Of a DNA stretch of 60,745 nucleotides, positions 42,410 through 51,199 are shown one piece after another. The DNA is taken from NCBI GenBank assembly GCA_964522665.1, contig CAZFVY010000032.1, positions 1 through 60,745 on the forward strand, read 5' to 3'. The notes beneath the pieces are model-generated. The model did not search any database. It had not been told where the DNA came from and was given only the letters and a program-made list of their open reading frames with translations. Origin of the DNA: CAZFVY01 sp964522665 (lineage in GTDB: Bacteria; Verrucomicrobiota; Verrucomicrobiia; Limisphaerales; CAZFVY01). Each line of letters begins with the position of its first letter. The stretch's first letter is position 1. A program made the position numbers and the translations under genes.

Positions 42410-42982
42410 TCAGTTCGCTTTAAGGTCGAGGAAATTCTTAACGATCGTCCGGCCGCTCTCGGTCAGAATGCTTTCGGGATGGAATTGCACCCCCCAAATC
42501 GGGTGGGTTTTATGGCGCACGCCCATGATTTCACCCTCCTCAGTATCCGCGGTGATCTCCAGGCAATCGGGGACGCTGTCCCGGCGAATGACCAGGGAGT
42601 GATAACGCGTGGCCGCGAATGGATTGGGCATGTTCGCGAACAGATCCTTGCCGTTGTGGCGGATCAGCGACGTCTTGCCGTGCATCATCCGATAATTGAC
42701 GACGACGTCCGCCCCGAACGTGTGCCCGATGCATTGGTGGCCGAGGCAAACGCCGAAGACCGGCAGATGGGGGCCGAACGTCTTGATGATTTCGTTCGAC
42801 AATCCTGACTCACGCGGCGAGCACGGTCCCGGCGAGACCAGGATTCGCTCGGGCTTCAACGCGCGAATCTCGTCCAGGGAAATCTGATCATTGCGATGAA
42901 CCTGCAGGTCCACCTTCAGTTCCCCGAGGTATTGGACGAGGTTATACGTGAACGAATCGTAATTATCGATGACCAGAACCAT
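42410..42982 (-). CDS. Anthranilate/aminodeoxychorismate synthase glutaminase
   Basis: A 190-aa class I glutamine amidotransferase of the TrpG/PabA type. It has VIDNYDSFTYNLVQYL at the start, the oxyanion segment LVSPGPCSPRESG, the catalytic Cys 79 in GVCLGHQ, and the His-Glu pair in FHPESI. It provides ammonia for tryptophan or folate synthesis. As trpE/pabB is not nearby, TrpG and PabA roles cannot be told apart; many bacteria use one protein for both. Confidence 0.94.
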   Translation of the reverse strand: MVLVIDNYDSFTYNLVQYLGELKVDLQVHRNDQISLDEIRALKPERILVSPGPCSPRESGLSNEIIKTFGPHLPVFGVCLGHQCIGHTFGADVVVNYRMMHGKTSLIRHNGKDLFANMPNPFAATRYHSLVIRRDSVPDCLEITADTEEGEIMGVRHKTHPIWGVQFHPESILTESGRTIVKNFLDLKAN

Positions 42983-43048
42983 AATATTCGCGACCGCGGC
43001 GAACTTAGCCCAACCGCCCGGAACCGCAACCCCAAATCGGCATTCGGG

Positions 43049-43077
43049 AAAAGCCCGGCCGCTCAGCCAGGGCTTTT
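43049..43077 (-). terminator. Rho-independent terminator
   Basis: Perfect 8-bp stem AAAAGCCC / GGGCTTTT with a 13-nt loop. On the minus strand it ends in GGGCTTTTCCC, 54 nt after the stop of the hypothetical gene at 43131. It should end the aroB operon before the TrpG/PabA gene. Confidence 0.65.
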
Positions 43078-43130
43078 AACGCGGACTCTGGGAGAAAGTT
43101 GACCCAAGTGATCACGTGGCCGCGCTGCCG

Positions 43131-43739
43131 TCATTCCTTCGGCGCCGTCCGGCGGCGGCGCGGTTGCTTGAAAAGTTCCAGTTGGGGATCTTTCAAAAAG
43201 TCGTAGCTCTTTAAGACGCGGAGCGTCTGCAGGAAGTCGGATTTCTCGTAGTTCCGATTGGCTTCGGTTCGCTGAATCAAATCCGCCAGGAGCGTGCGGA
43301 AGGGAATGACGGCGTCGATCCCTTTTTCGCGCATGAGGGCGATGCTCTCGTCGCGCGCTTTAGCGCCGGGCGGCAAGGCCGGGACGATGAGAATCTTGAT
43401 TACCGGCCCGTCTCCCTCGAACGCCTTCTCCGCCCGCTGGAACACCGCCGGTTCGGCGAAACGGAAAATCTCGGGCGCGTTCGCGAGCACGGCCGCGCTG
43501 AAGACGTCGGTGTGCCAACCCTTGACGCCGACAATGCCGCGCCGAATCGCCGACAGGTCGGCGGAATTAAGGACGAACGGCAGTGGCGCAGAGGCCGGGC
43601 CGGGTTGCGGATTCAGGATAAAAAAATCGATGTCTTCGCCTTCGACGCGCGACGGGGAGACGTACTTGCGCTGCTGGCGCACGAGGAAACCATGGGCTTC
43701 AAAGTATTCTCGGACGATTGTTTCGTTGACGACCGCCAT
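43131..43739 (-). CDS. Hypothetical protein downstream of aroB, possibly nuclease-like
   Basis: A 202-aa soluble protein of no family I can name. It begins with a helix and strand (NETIVREYFEAHGFLVRQQR), then VEGEDIDFFIL and GVKGWHTDVFS, an arrangement reminiscent of PD-(D/E)XK folds but without a convincing catalytic triad. The C-terminus is basic (QPRRRRTAPKE). The ATG is 13 nt after the aroB stop and a terminator follows, so it forms an operon with aroB. Confidence 0.7.
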   Translation of the reverse strand: MAVVNETIVREYFEAHGFLVRQQRKYVSPSRVEGEDIDFFILNPQPGPASAPLPFVLNSADLSAIRRGIVGVKGWHTDVFSAAVLANAPEIFRFAEPAVFQRAEKAFEGDGPVIKILIVPALPPGAKARDESIALMREKGIDAVIPFRTLLADLIQRTEANRNYEKSDFLQTLRVLKSYDFLKDPQLELFKQPRRRRTAPKE

Positions 43740-43752
43740 GCTTGATTTCAGT

Positions 43753-44922
43753 TCAGAGGTTGCGCGACGACGCGCGCGACGGAGACGTGTCGCCGCCCGC
43801 GTCGCGGTTCGAAGCGCCAGTCGGAGTTCGGTCCGGTTTAGATTGGTTCAAGACCTCGGCAATCAACGGCGCGGCGACCTTTTGTCCCCATTTGACCGCG
43901 CCGATTCGCGTCGCCAGTACGAATGTGACTTCTCCCGCGCGGACCTTTTTGTCGAGTTTCATCGCGCCAAAGAGGTTTTCCTGCTGGCGCGCTTTGAGGC
44001 GAACGGACGTTGGCAGGCCGGCGCGCGAAAAAATCCGTTCGATCCGTTCCGCGTCCCGGGCTGGCAACCCCGTCAACGCACTGGAAAGCTTCGCCGCGGC
44101 GACCTGGCCAATCGCAATCGCTTCACCGTGGAGGTATTTGCCGTAGCCCGAGATCGCTTCCAGGGCGTGACCGATCGTGTGGCCAAAATTCAAGATGGCG
44201 CGCAGTCCACCTTCGGTTTCGTCCTGGCCGACGACCTCCGCCTTGATCGCGCAACAGCGCGCAATGATCGTGGCCAGCGCCGCGCGGTCGCGCTGAAACA
44301 ATTGATCGAGGCCCCGCTCCAGGCGTTGGAAAAGCGGCGCGTCGTAAATGATGCCGTATTTAATGACCTCCGCCATCCCCGCGCGGAACTCACGCTCGGG
44401 CAGCGTGTCGAGAACGTCCAGGTCGCACACCACCAGGCGCGGCTGATAAAAGGAGCCGACCAGATTTTTGCCCGCCTTGAGATTGACGCCGACTTTGCCA
44501 CCGACCGAACTGTCCACCTGGGCAAGCAGGGTCGTGGGAACCTGAACGAAGGCGATGCCCCGCAGATAGGTCGCGGCCACAAACCCGGCCAGGTCGCCGA
44601 CCACGCCGCCGCCCAAGGCGACGATAAAAGAATCGCGCCCGAGTCGTTGGGCGGCGAGAGCGTTGTAAACGGTTTCGACCGTCCGCAGGCTCTTGGCGGT
44701 TTCGCCGGCTGGAACGGAGATCACGTGGACTTGGAAACCAGCGGCGGCAAGGGAGTCCTGCGCTTTCGCGGCATAGTGGGCCGCCACGTTGACGTCCGTG
44801 ATGACGGCGCATTGGCGACCGAGGCCAAGCTTCCGGCAACTGCCGCCCAGCCCGGTTAAGCCGCCGCTACCGATTGAAATGGAATAGCTCCGCTCGCCGA
44901 GCGAAACCTTAAGCACGCGCAT
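43753..44922 (-). CDS. aroB: 3-dehydroquinate synthase
   Basis: A 389-aa shikimate-pathway enzyme making 3-dehydroquinate from DAHP, using NAD and zinc. It shows the NAD-site ALGGGVVGDLAGFVAATYLRG, then VPTTLLAQVDSSVGGKVGVN, and the metal ligands Glu in REFRAGMAEVIKYG and His in LNFGHTIGHALE and YLHGEAIAIG. The C-terminal 25 residues are a Ser/Arg-rich tail not seen in E. coli AroB. Confidence 0.97.
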   Translation of the reverse strand: MRVLKVSLGERSYSISIGSGGLTGLGGSCRKLGLGRQCAVITDVNVAAHYAAKAQDSLAAAGFQVHVISVPAGETAKSLRTVETVYNALAAQRLGRDSFIVALGGGVVGDLAGFVAATYLRGIAFVQVPTTLLAQVDSSVGGKVGVNLKAGKNLVGSFYQPRLVVCDLDVLDTLPEREFRAGMAEVIKYGIIYDAPLFQRLERGLDQLFQRDRAALATIIARCCAIKAEVVGQDETEGGLRAILNFGHTIGHALEAISGYGKYLHGEAIAIGQVAAAKLSSALTGLPARDAERIERIFSRAGLPTSVRLKARQQENLFGAMKLDKKVRAGEVTFVLATRIGAVKWGQKVAAPLIAEVLNQSKPDRTPTGASNRDAGGDTSPSRASSRNL

Positions 44923-45105
44923 CGCAAGAGGATATGATACGGCAGCGGGGTGTCAAAGTTAAGACGATCGGCGAGTTGCCGCGCCTTGGGAAAGAGGTCG
45001 TTTTGCCAACGATGCTCGTTGTCCCGGGGCGCCTCACCGCCGGCCGCCGAGAACACGGCGGCGCCATTGGAAGCGGGGTGGTTTGAATCGCCGCTCCGAT
45101 TTACC

Positions 45106-45780
45106 TTAACGCCGGAGCAGCTTCCTGACCCACTCGCTTTTGGCCCAATCCAAGACCGTCTTTCCTTTGCCGTCTTTGAGACGAACGCTGATGCCCTGTG
45201 CTAAGAACTCTTCGATGATCTCCCGTTGCCCCGCGATCGCGGAATTCAAGCCGGCGCCACCTCGGCCCGTATTTTGCACCGCAAGATGAAACGGAGTCGA
45301 GCCGGAGTGATTTTTCAACGACGGCTTACACCCTGCCCTAAGCAGGCAGCGAACCGCCGCGGCGCAGCGGGTGCGGACAGCGCGATGCAAGGGTGTGGCC
45401 CCGTTTTTGTCTGGCCGATCAAGCTCGGCGCCGGCGTCCACCAAGCATTGAATCGTCGCAACCTGTCGCGCGGGATCCCAATGGTCGGCGCCGGGGCAGC
45501 CGTCCGCCGCGTAGTGCAGGGGGCCGCTTTCACGGTGGTTTTCGCACGCGTTCGGATCGGCTCCAGCGGCCAGTAGGATTCCGACGATTTCGGCGCGGTG
45601 CCCGGCCGCCGCCAAATGGAGAGCGGTGTCTCCGACATACAGCCAGTGAAAGATTTTGTGTTGGAAGAGTCTGGCCTCGGGAATCAGCTGAGTCGCCAGG
45701 GTTGGGTCAGCGTGAAGCGCTTCACCGACCTTGCGCCGATCGTCGTCAAGAATGGCGGCGAATAAAGCTTGCTGGTTCAT
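45106..45780 (-). CDS. Ankyrin repeat protein
   Basis: A 224-aa protein from ATG 45780 with about five ankyrin repeats. Typical units are GDTALHLAAAGHRAEIVGIL, then ADPNACENHRESGPLHYAA, KNGATPLHRAVRTRCAAAVR and SGSTPFHLAVQNTGRG. There is no signal peptide or membrane segment. Such proteins mediate protein-protein contacts; the partner is unknown. The frame runs further upstream to 45969 but that part is Arg-rich and non-coding in look. Confidence 0.85.
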   Translation of the reverse strand: MNQQALFAAILDDDRRKVGEALHADPTLATQLIPEARLFQHKIFHWLYVGDTALHLAAAGHRAEIVGILLAAGADPNACENHRESGPLHYAADGCPGADHWDPARQVATIQCLVDAGAELDRPDKNGATPLHRAVRTRCAAAVRCLLRAGCKPSLKNHSGSTPFHLAVQNTGRGGAGLNSAIAGQREIIEEFLAQGISVRLKDGKGKTVLDWAKSEWVRKLLRR

Positions 45781-46011
45781 AGTCGAAAAACGCTGGCCCA
45801 GAACGTCACCTCGATCGTCTCGCGCTCGGGACCGACAACTAATACGAAAACTCCACCGGGTTGCAATGAATCTTCGTGGGAGGGCACCCTCGAAGATCAC
45901 GCCTTTGTCGCCACGATTACGCAGAGGGCGTACGAACCCCAACCCGGCGGCGCGGGGAATCAATCCCAAGCCTTGCCCTTGCCAAATGACTTGGCCGCCG
46001 GATAATTAGGC

Positions 46012-46926
46012 ATGGTTTCGCATCGGCAGATTTTGAAGTGGTTGGCGGTTGTCGCGACGATGGCCCTGTGCGCCTACGAACCCAAAATCACCGCGGCGCC
46101 CCCGGCGTCGGGCACGGCTACCACCACGCCGGCGAACGAACGAGTGTTCATGGCCAAGGGCGTCGTCAAGGAGTTGAAGCCGGACGGCAAAACCGCCGTC
46201 ATCAGCCACGAAGAGGTGCCCGGGTTCATGCCGGCGATGACAATGCCCTTCACCGTGAAGGAAGCCAAAGATTGGACCACCCTGCGGGTCGGCGACACGG
46301 TGTCGTTCCGGATGGTGGTGACGGATGCAGACGGTTGGATTGATCGCGTGACCGTCCTCGCGACCGCGGAGATGGCCGCTGCGGCCAAATATCACGAGAA
46401 TTTCACGCTGCCGGCCGTCGAACCACTGGAGATTGGCGACGCGATTCCCAATTATCACTTCACGAATGAACTTGGCCAGGCGGTCCAATTAAGCCAGTTC
46501 AAGGGGCAAGCGGTGGCGATAACATTCGTGTTCACGCGGTGCCCCTGGCCGACGTTTTGTCCGCGCATCTCGAACAACTTTGGCGACGTCGCCGAAAAAC
46601 TGCGCGCCCTGGCGGGCGGCCCAACGAACTGGCGTCTGCTGAGCATCTCGTTCGACACGGACCACGACACGCCCGCCGTCCTTCTGGCCTATGCCAAACA
46701 GCATAATTACGACCCGAAACGCTGGAGTTTCCTGACCGGCGAATGGCTCGACACCCTGGCGATGGGCGCGCAGTTTGGTCTGCAAGTCGCGCGAAACGCG
46801 ACCGGCTTCGATCACAATTTGCGAACCATCGTGGTCAACGCCCAAGGCAAGATCCAGAAGGTCTTTACCGGGAACGAATGGAAAGTGGACGACCTCGTCG
46901 CCGAGCTCGTCAAGGCGACGCGGTGA
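46012..46926 (+). CDS. CusF-SCO1 fusion, copper-handling protein
   Basis: A 304-aa exported protein. Residues 1-30 look like a signal peptide or membrane anchor. Residues 46-117 are a CusF-like copper-binding domain with GVVKELKPDGKTAVISHEEV followed by FMPAMTMPF (His and Met ligands). From about 135 to the end is a SCO1/SenC thioredoxin fold with VFTRCPWPTFCPR, where Cys 177 and 183 are five apart instead of three, and a distal His 268 in FDHNLRT. It probably delivers copper to cytochrome oxidase. The last 17 bases overlap greA tail-to-tail. Confidence 0.88.
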   Translation: MVSHRQILKWLAVVATMALCAYEPKITAAPPASGTATTTPANERVFMAKGVVKELKPDGKTAVISHEEVPGFMPAMTMPFTVKEAKDWTTLRVGDTVSFRMVVTDADGWIDRVTVLATAEMAAAAKYHENFTLPAVEPLEIGDAIPNYHFTNELGQAVQLSQFKGQAVAITFVFTRCPWPTFCPRISNNFGDVAEKLRALAGGPTNWRLLSISFDTDHDTPAVLLAYAKQHNYDPKRWSFLTGEWLDTLAMGAQFGLQVARNATGFDHNLRTIVVNAQGKIQKVFTGNEWKVDDLVAELVKATR

Positions 46927-48772
46927 CTTCCGCCTCGGGGGCCGGCGCCACCGCCGGCGGTTGATACGATTCGATGGTATCAATTCGGTAACGCTTCTTC
47001 ACGCCGTCCATCTCAAATTCGACTTCGTCGCCGACTTTGTGATTCAAGATCGACTGGGCGACCGGGCTGAGGTAACTGATGATCCCCTTTTCCGGGTCGG
47101 AATCCCACGCGCCCAGAACCGAGTAGGCCTCGGCGTGCTGCGCGATAAGATCGGTGACATTCACCCGGGTGCCGATGCCGACGGTCTCGGTGCGGGCGTT
47201 CGAGAAATCGACGCCGCGCGCGCGGACCAACTGGGTTTCGAGTTCACCCTTCTGGCGCATGAGCAGCTTCTGCATCTCCTTGGCCGCCTTATATTCGTGG
47301 TTCTCGCGCAAGTCGCCATAGCTGCGGGCGATCGCGATCTCGCGCGAGTTGGCCGGAATTTTCTTCTGCACCAATTCCGCGTACTCGTCCTTGCGGCGTT
47401 CGAGGCTCTCCCAGGAAACCAAGAGAGCCGCTTCCTGGCGGGTCTGCTCGCCCGAGATCATCGACTGGATGGCTGGGTAGCTCTTCACGATGCGCGCCAA
47501 AAGCGAGCGTTTATCCATGTCGTCAAAACACGGCGAGAGTTGCAGGGCGCGGGTCAGGTCTTTGATGACCTCGAGATCGGCGGAACCGATCAATTCGATG
47601 AGGAGGCTATGGTCGTCGAGAATGAAATCCCGCAAGCGGTTCGACTTTTTCTCGTTGAACTGGTCCCGTTCCATGACGGTCAACATGGCGCGGAAGACTT
47701 CCGGCCCGAGGATGTCGGCGAAGCTGTCGGAACGCTCTTTGGCCAGCCAGAGAAGCAGCTCGCTGCTGGCCTGATGCTGACTGATAAGCCGCGCCAAATA
47801 CTCTTTGAGAACGTTTAATTTGTCGTGATGGATCAGAAACTGAGCGCATTCGCCGCACAGCTTGGCCGTGACGCCGTTCAGCGCGGCCAAGACGGACTCA
47901 ACCCAGCGGTCCGGGTTGGCTTCCAAGAACGATTGGAGGGCGTGTTTCTGTTTGGAAGCGGGCAACTGCTCGAGCAACTGGCCGAGACGCGGCGTTTGGG
48001 ACCAAATCGCGGCGGCGGTCAGTTCAGTATCGTCCGTCGGCGCCGCGGCGGCCTTGCGCAGTTCGTCCCGGACGAAGATCGCTTCCAGCGCCAGCGGTTG
48101 CATCGTGCGCAAATGGCTGGTGATTTCGACGTTCAAGCTCGCGATCACCTCGGCGATTGCGGTCTTCGCGTCGTTCAGGTCGGCCAGATTCTTGAGCAAC
48201 TCATTGGCGACGACCAAATGAGCCTTGAGGCCTTTGGCGGCGCGGAATTCGCCCATCAAACGGTCCTGGAGGGAGACCTCTTTCGCCTGGTAAATGATCG
48301 GCTCGGACTTCTTGATCGGGACTTGAAAATGGCCGTCCTTCTTCAATTCGCGCTTGGCCGCTTCCCACCATTTCTTCCAATCGACGGCAATGACGTCGGG
48401 GACCAGCACCTGCTGAATCTGCTCGAGCGTGGCGCGGCCGCCGTAGCTCTGCAAAACCAGCTTGATGAGGTCAAGGTGATGCAGCGCGGCCATTTGCCGG
48501 AGCACCGCGATGTCCGAAGATTTCCGCGCCAGAATGTGATCGCGCGGGATCGGTTTAAGCGATTCGGCGGCAAAAGCCAAATCCATGGAGTGGCCGGCCT
48601 TGCCATTGAAATCAATGGTGAACCGTCCGAATACCGTGTCCACGGTCGTTATCCGGCCGAAGCCCCAACTGCGGTGGGTGCAATACCCACCTTGCGCCAG
48701 AAGCACCAGAGCTTCAACATGTTTATGGCCAATCTTGCCCGCCGCCACCAATTTCTCGAACTCTTCTCTCAT
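46910..48772 (-). CDS. greA: GreA transcription factor with long N-terminal extension
   Basis: A 620-aa protein. The last 160 residues are GreA: the coiled-coil tip ARSYGDLRENHEYKAAKE keeps the Asp and Glu that act in the RNA polymerase secondary channel, followed by the FKBP-like domain ending in YRIDTIESY. The 450-residue N-terminal part is mostly helical and begins with a small beta-rich module (WGFGRITTVD, FTIDFNGKAGHSMDL). Similar extended GreA proteins exist in Chlamydiae. It is divergent from rsmB, with 47 nt between starts. Confidence 0.92.
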   Translation of the reverse strand: MREEFEKLVAAGKIGHKHVEALVLLAQGGYCTHRSWGFGRITTVDTVFGRFTIDFNGKAGHSMDLAFAAESLKPIPRDHILARKSSDIAVLRQMAALHHLDLIKLVLQSYGGRATLEQIQQVLVPDVIAVDWKKWWEAAKRELKKDGHFQVPIKKSEPIIYQAKEVSLQDRLMGEFRAAKGLKAHLVVANELLKNLADLNDAKTAIAEVIASLNVEITSHLRTMQPLALEAIFVRDELRKAAAAPTDDTELTAAAIWSQTPRLGQLLEQLPASKQKHALQSFLEANPDRWVESVLAALNGVTAKLCGECAQFLIHHDKLNVLKEYLARLISQHQASSELLLWLAKERSDSFADILGPEVFRAMLTVMERDQFNEKKSNRLRDFILDDHSLLIELIGSADLEVIKDLTRALQLSPCFDDMDKRSLLARIVKSYPAIQSMISGEQTRQEAALLVSWESLERRKDEYAELVQKKIPANSREIAIARSYGDLRENHEYKAAKEMQKLLMRQKGELETQLVRARGVDFSNARTETVGIGTRVNVTDLIAQHAEAYSVLGAWDSDPEKGIISYLSPVAQSILNHKVGDEVEFEMDGVKKRYRIDTIESYQPPAVAPAPEAEVTASP

Positions 48773-48819
48773 AAGTGATTAAATGCTAGCGCATAATAGA
48801 CCATGTGAAATACTAAAGC
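48773..48819. promoter_or_regulatory. Short AT-rich divergent promoter region greA/rsmB
   Basis: The 47 nt between the greA and rsmB starts are the most AT-rich stretch nearby and include CATAATAG and GAAATACT, plausible -10 elements. The two promoters must overlap or extend into the genes. Confidence 0.35.
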
Positions 48820-50124
48820 GTGGCCGATCAAAAACCAAGAGAAATTGCCAAACGGATACTGGCGCGTTACGGAACGGCGCCAGCCTACATCGAAAAGCTC
48901 CTCGAAGAGGCGTGGGCCGAGACCCCATTAGCCGGTCCGGACCGCGCGCTCTGCCAGGAACTCGTTTATGGCGTCGTCCGCTGGCAGGCGACGCTGGACT
49001 GGCTCATTGACCGCAAGACCGGTCGCCGACCGCAAAAGCCGGCGCTCCGCCACCTGCTTTGGCTCGGGCTGTACCAGTTGTTTTGGCTCGACCGGATTCC
49101 AGCCCACGCGGCGGTCCACGAAACGGTGGAATTGGCCAAAGCGTCGGGTTTCGGGCCGCAAGCCGGCTTCATCAACGCGATTTTGCGAGGTTACACGCGC
49201 GAAATGGACGCCACCCGCAAGCTCCTTCAGGAGTTGAAGACGACCCAGCCGAGCATCGGCTACTCGCATCCAGTCTGGTTGTGCGAGCGGTGGCAAAAGC
49301 GTTGGGGCTCCGTGGTCACCGCCCAGCTTCTCGATTGGAACAATTCCCCGCCGCCCACCTATGCCCGAGCGAATTCGCTCCGCCCGGAGTCGGCCGCGTT
49401 GCCCACAATCTGGCAAGCCGAGGGAGTTGAAGCGGCGCCGGTCACTTTTCCTTGGACGGAAGGCGCCACGATTTACGAATTGAAGCGTCATCCGTCACTG
49501 GCGACGTTACCCAGCTTTCAAAAGGGACTCTTCTACGTGCAAGACCCGAGCACCCTGCTCGCGACCGTCGAACTGGCGCCTCTGCCGGGCGAACTCGTCC
49601 TCGACCAGTGCGCGGCGCCGGGTGGCAAGACGACCCATCTGGCCGCGCTCATGGAGAATCGCGGCCGCATCTTTGCGTCCGACCCGGACCCTGGCCGCCT
49701 GGAACGGTTGCGTGAGAATTGCCTCCGCTTGGGCGCCCGCTGCGTCGAATTAGTCTCCCATACGTTTTCGCCTTCGGAAGGCCCCCTACCCGCGGCGTTC
49801 GACCGCATTTTGATCGATGCCCCGTGCTCGAACACCGGCGTGATGCGGCGGCGGGTCGATCTTCGTTGGCGCGTTCGGCCCGAGGAGATTCAGCACTTGT
49901 CGAAATGCCAGCTCGAAATCCTGCGCGACGCGGCCCCGCGGCTGAAGCCCGGAGGTGTTTTGGTCTATAGCACATGCAGTCTCGAAACTGAAGAAAACCG
50001 CGGCGTGATCGACAAGTTTCTAACCGCGCATCCCACGATGCGCCTCGACCGGGAGCGGGAGTTGACCCCGTTCAAGGACGGCGTCGATGGGGCGTATGTG
50101 GCGAGGTTGACGAGCGCGCCATGA
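48820..50124 (+). CDS. rsmB: 16S rRNA m5C967 methyltransferase
   Basis: A 434-aa RsmB. The N-terminal 140 residues form a NusB-like RNA-binding domain (FINAILRGYTREM). The catalytic domain has DQCAAPGGKTTHLAAL, then DRILIDAPCSNTGVMRRR with one Cys, and YSTCSLETEENRGV with the nucleophile Cys near 386. The start codon is GTG. The HEAT-repeat gene follows after 4 nt. Confidence 0.95.
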   Translation: MADQKPREIAKRILARYGTAPAYIEKLLEEAWAETPLAGPDRALCQELVYGVVRWQATLDWLIDRKTGRRPQKPALRHLLWLGLYQLFWLDRIPAHAAVHETVELAKASGFGPQAGFINAILRGYTREMDATRKLLQELKTTQPSIGYSHPVWLCERWQKRWGSVVTAQLLDWNNSPPPTYARANSLRPESAALPTIWQAEGVEAAPVTFPWTEGATIYELKRHPSLATLPSFQKGLFYVQDPSTLLATVELAPLPGELVLDQCAAPGGKTTHLAALMENRGRIFASDPDPGRLERLRENCLRLGARCVELVSHTFSPSEGPLPAAFDRILIDAPCSNTGVMRRRVDLRWRVRPEEIQHLSKCQLEILRDAAPRLKPGGVLVYSTCSLETEENRGVIDKFLTAHPTMRLDRERELTPFKDGVDGAYVARLTSAP

Positions 50125-50128
50125 CTAT

Positions 50129-51034
50129 TTGTTTAACCGTCTTTTGAAGGCACGATCTGACGCTGATCATCATCGAGCGCGTAGGCTGGCTGCGTTTGCG
50201 GCAACGGCCGGGGTGACCGCCATCGCCATCGCGGCGCTTTGGTTTTTGGTCCGCAAGCCCGAGCCTCGCTATCAGGTCCAACCGCTGAGCTACTGGATCG
50301 ACCGGTTGGATTACGACAGTTGCTGCACCGATGGCCAGGGCCGCCCGACCGCCGCCTCGAACGAGGACGCGCGCGCGATCCGGGCGATCGGGACCAACGC
50401 GATCCCGTTCCTGGTGCGTCAATTGAAGTGGCGCGATTCGCGTCCCAAGGCGTATCTGCTGGAACAGCTACGCCGGCTTTATGGCCCTATCCCGCGGGAG
50501 CGGAGGTTGGTCCTCCATTTTTTGCGGGTGGACTTTCGGCGGCGGGAAGCCGCGCGCCAAGTCTTCGGCGTATTGGGTCCGCTCGCGGCGTCTGCGGTTC
50601 CAGAGTTAGTGAAAATGATCGAAGGTCCTGACGATGAAATAGCGTCGGGAGCGACTCTCGCTCTAAATGCGATGGGACCATCCGCGCTCCCTGCTCTACC
50701 CGCGCTTCGCCGTCGGCTAAAGCAACGCAAATTCGACGCGTTCGTCGGACTGGCGGGCTTAGGCAGTTTGGCCGCTCCGGCGGTCCCGGAGCTAATTACG
50801 CTGCTGCATGATTCAAATATCAAGCTCCAGATCGAAACGAGTTTCGAATTGTTGAGGATAGGCAAGGAAGCGTCCACGGCAGTTCCGGCGTTGATTGACG
50901 CGTTGGGGAGTAGCAACTCGAATGTCCGGGACGCAGCCGCAGCCGCGCTCGACCGAATCGGCGTCACAAATCGCTCCGTCATGGATGCCATTTCAAAACA
51001 CAGAAACGCTCCCGATCCTGTGGTGCGGGATTGA
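50129..51034 (+). CDS. Membrane-anchored HEAT-repeat protein
   Basis: A 301-aa protein with one transmembrane helix at about 22-41, then the motif YWIDRLDYDSCCTDG, followed by four or five HEAT/PBS-type repeats (APAVPELITLLHDSN, STAVPALIDALGSSN). HEAT repeats form protein-binding solenoids. Proteins of this layout, with an N-terminal anchor and WxxxL motif, are numerous in Verrucomicrobia. The start shown is TTG, directly behind rsmB, and is uncertain. Confidence 0.75.
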   Translation: MFNRLLKARSDADHHRARRLAAFAATAGVTAIAIAALWFLVRKPEPRYQVQPLSYWIDRLDYDSCCTDGQGRPTAASNEDARAIRAIGTNAIPFLVRQLKWRDSRPKAYLLEQLRRLYGPIPRERRLVLHFLRVDFRRREAARQVFGVLGPLAASAVPELVKMIEGPDDEIASGATLALNAMGPSALPALPALRRRLKQRKFDAFVGLAGLGSLAAPAVPELITLLHDSNIKLQIETSFELLRIGKEASTAVPALIDALGSSNSNVRDAAAAALDRIGVTNRSVMDAISKHRNAPDPVVRD

Positions 51035-51199
51035 ACGGACCACCTGATTGGCTCGTGGCGCCGGCCGCCGCCACCTTCAACCTCAACGCCACAAAGAGAC
51101 TGATCCGTGAGCTGACCGAACTCTCAGCCGAGGCTGACCGACCTTATTCGGCCCGCTGAGCGAGCTTCGGGGCGAGTTCCCGGCAGGCGCCGGCCATCC

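Noticed and set aside
43294..44859. 521-codon plus-strand frame opposite the hypothetical gene and aroB
   Set aside because: It spans two well-supported genes on the other strand and shows no domain.
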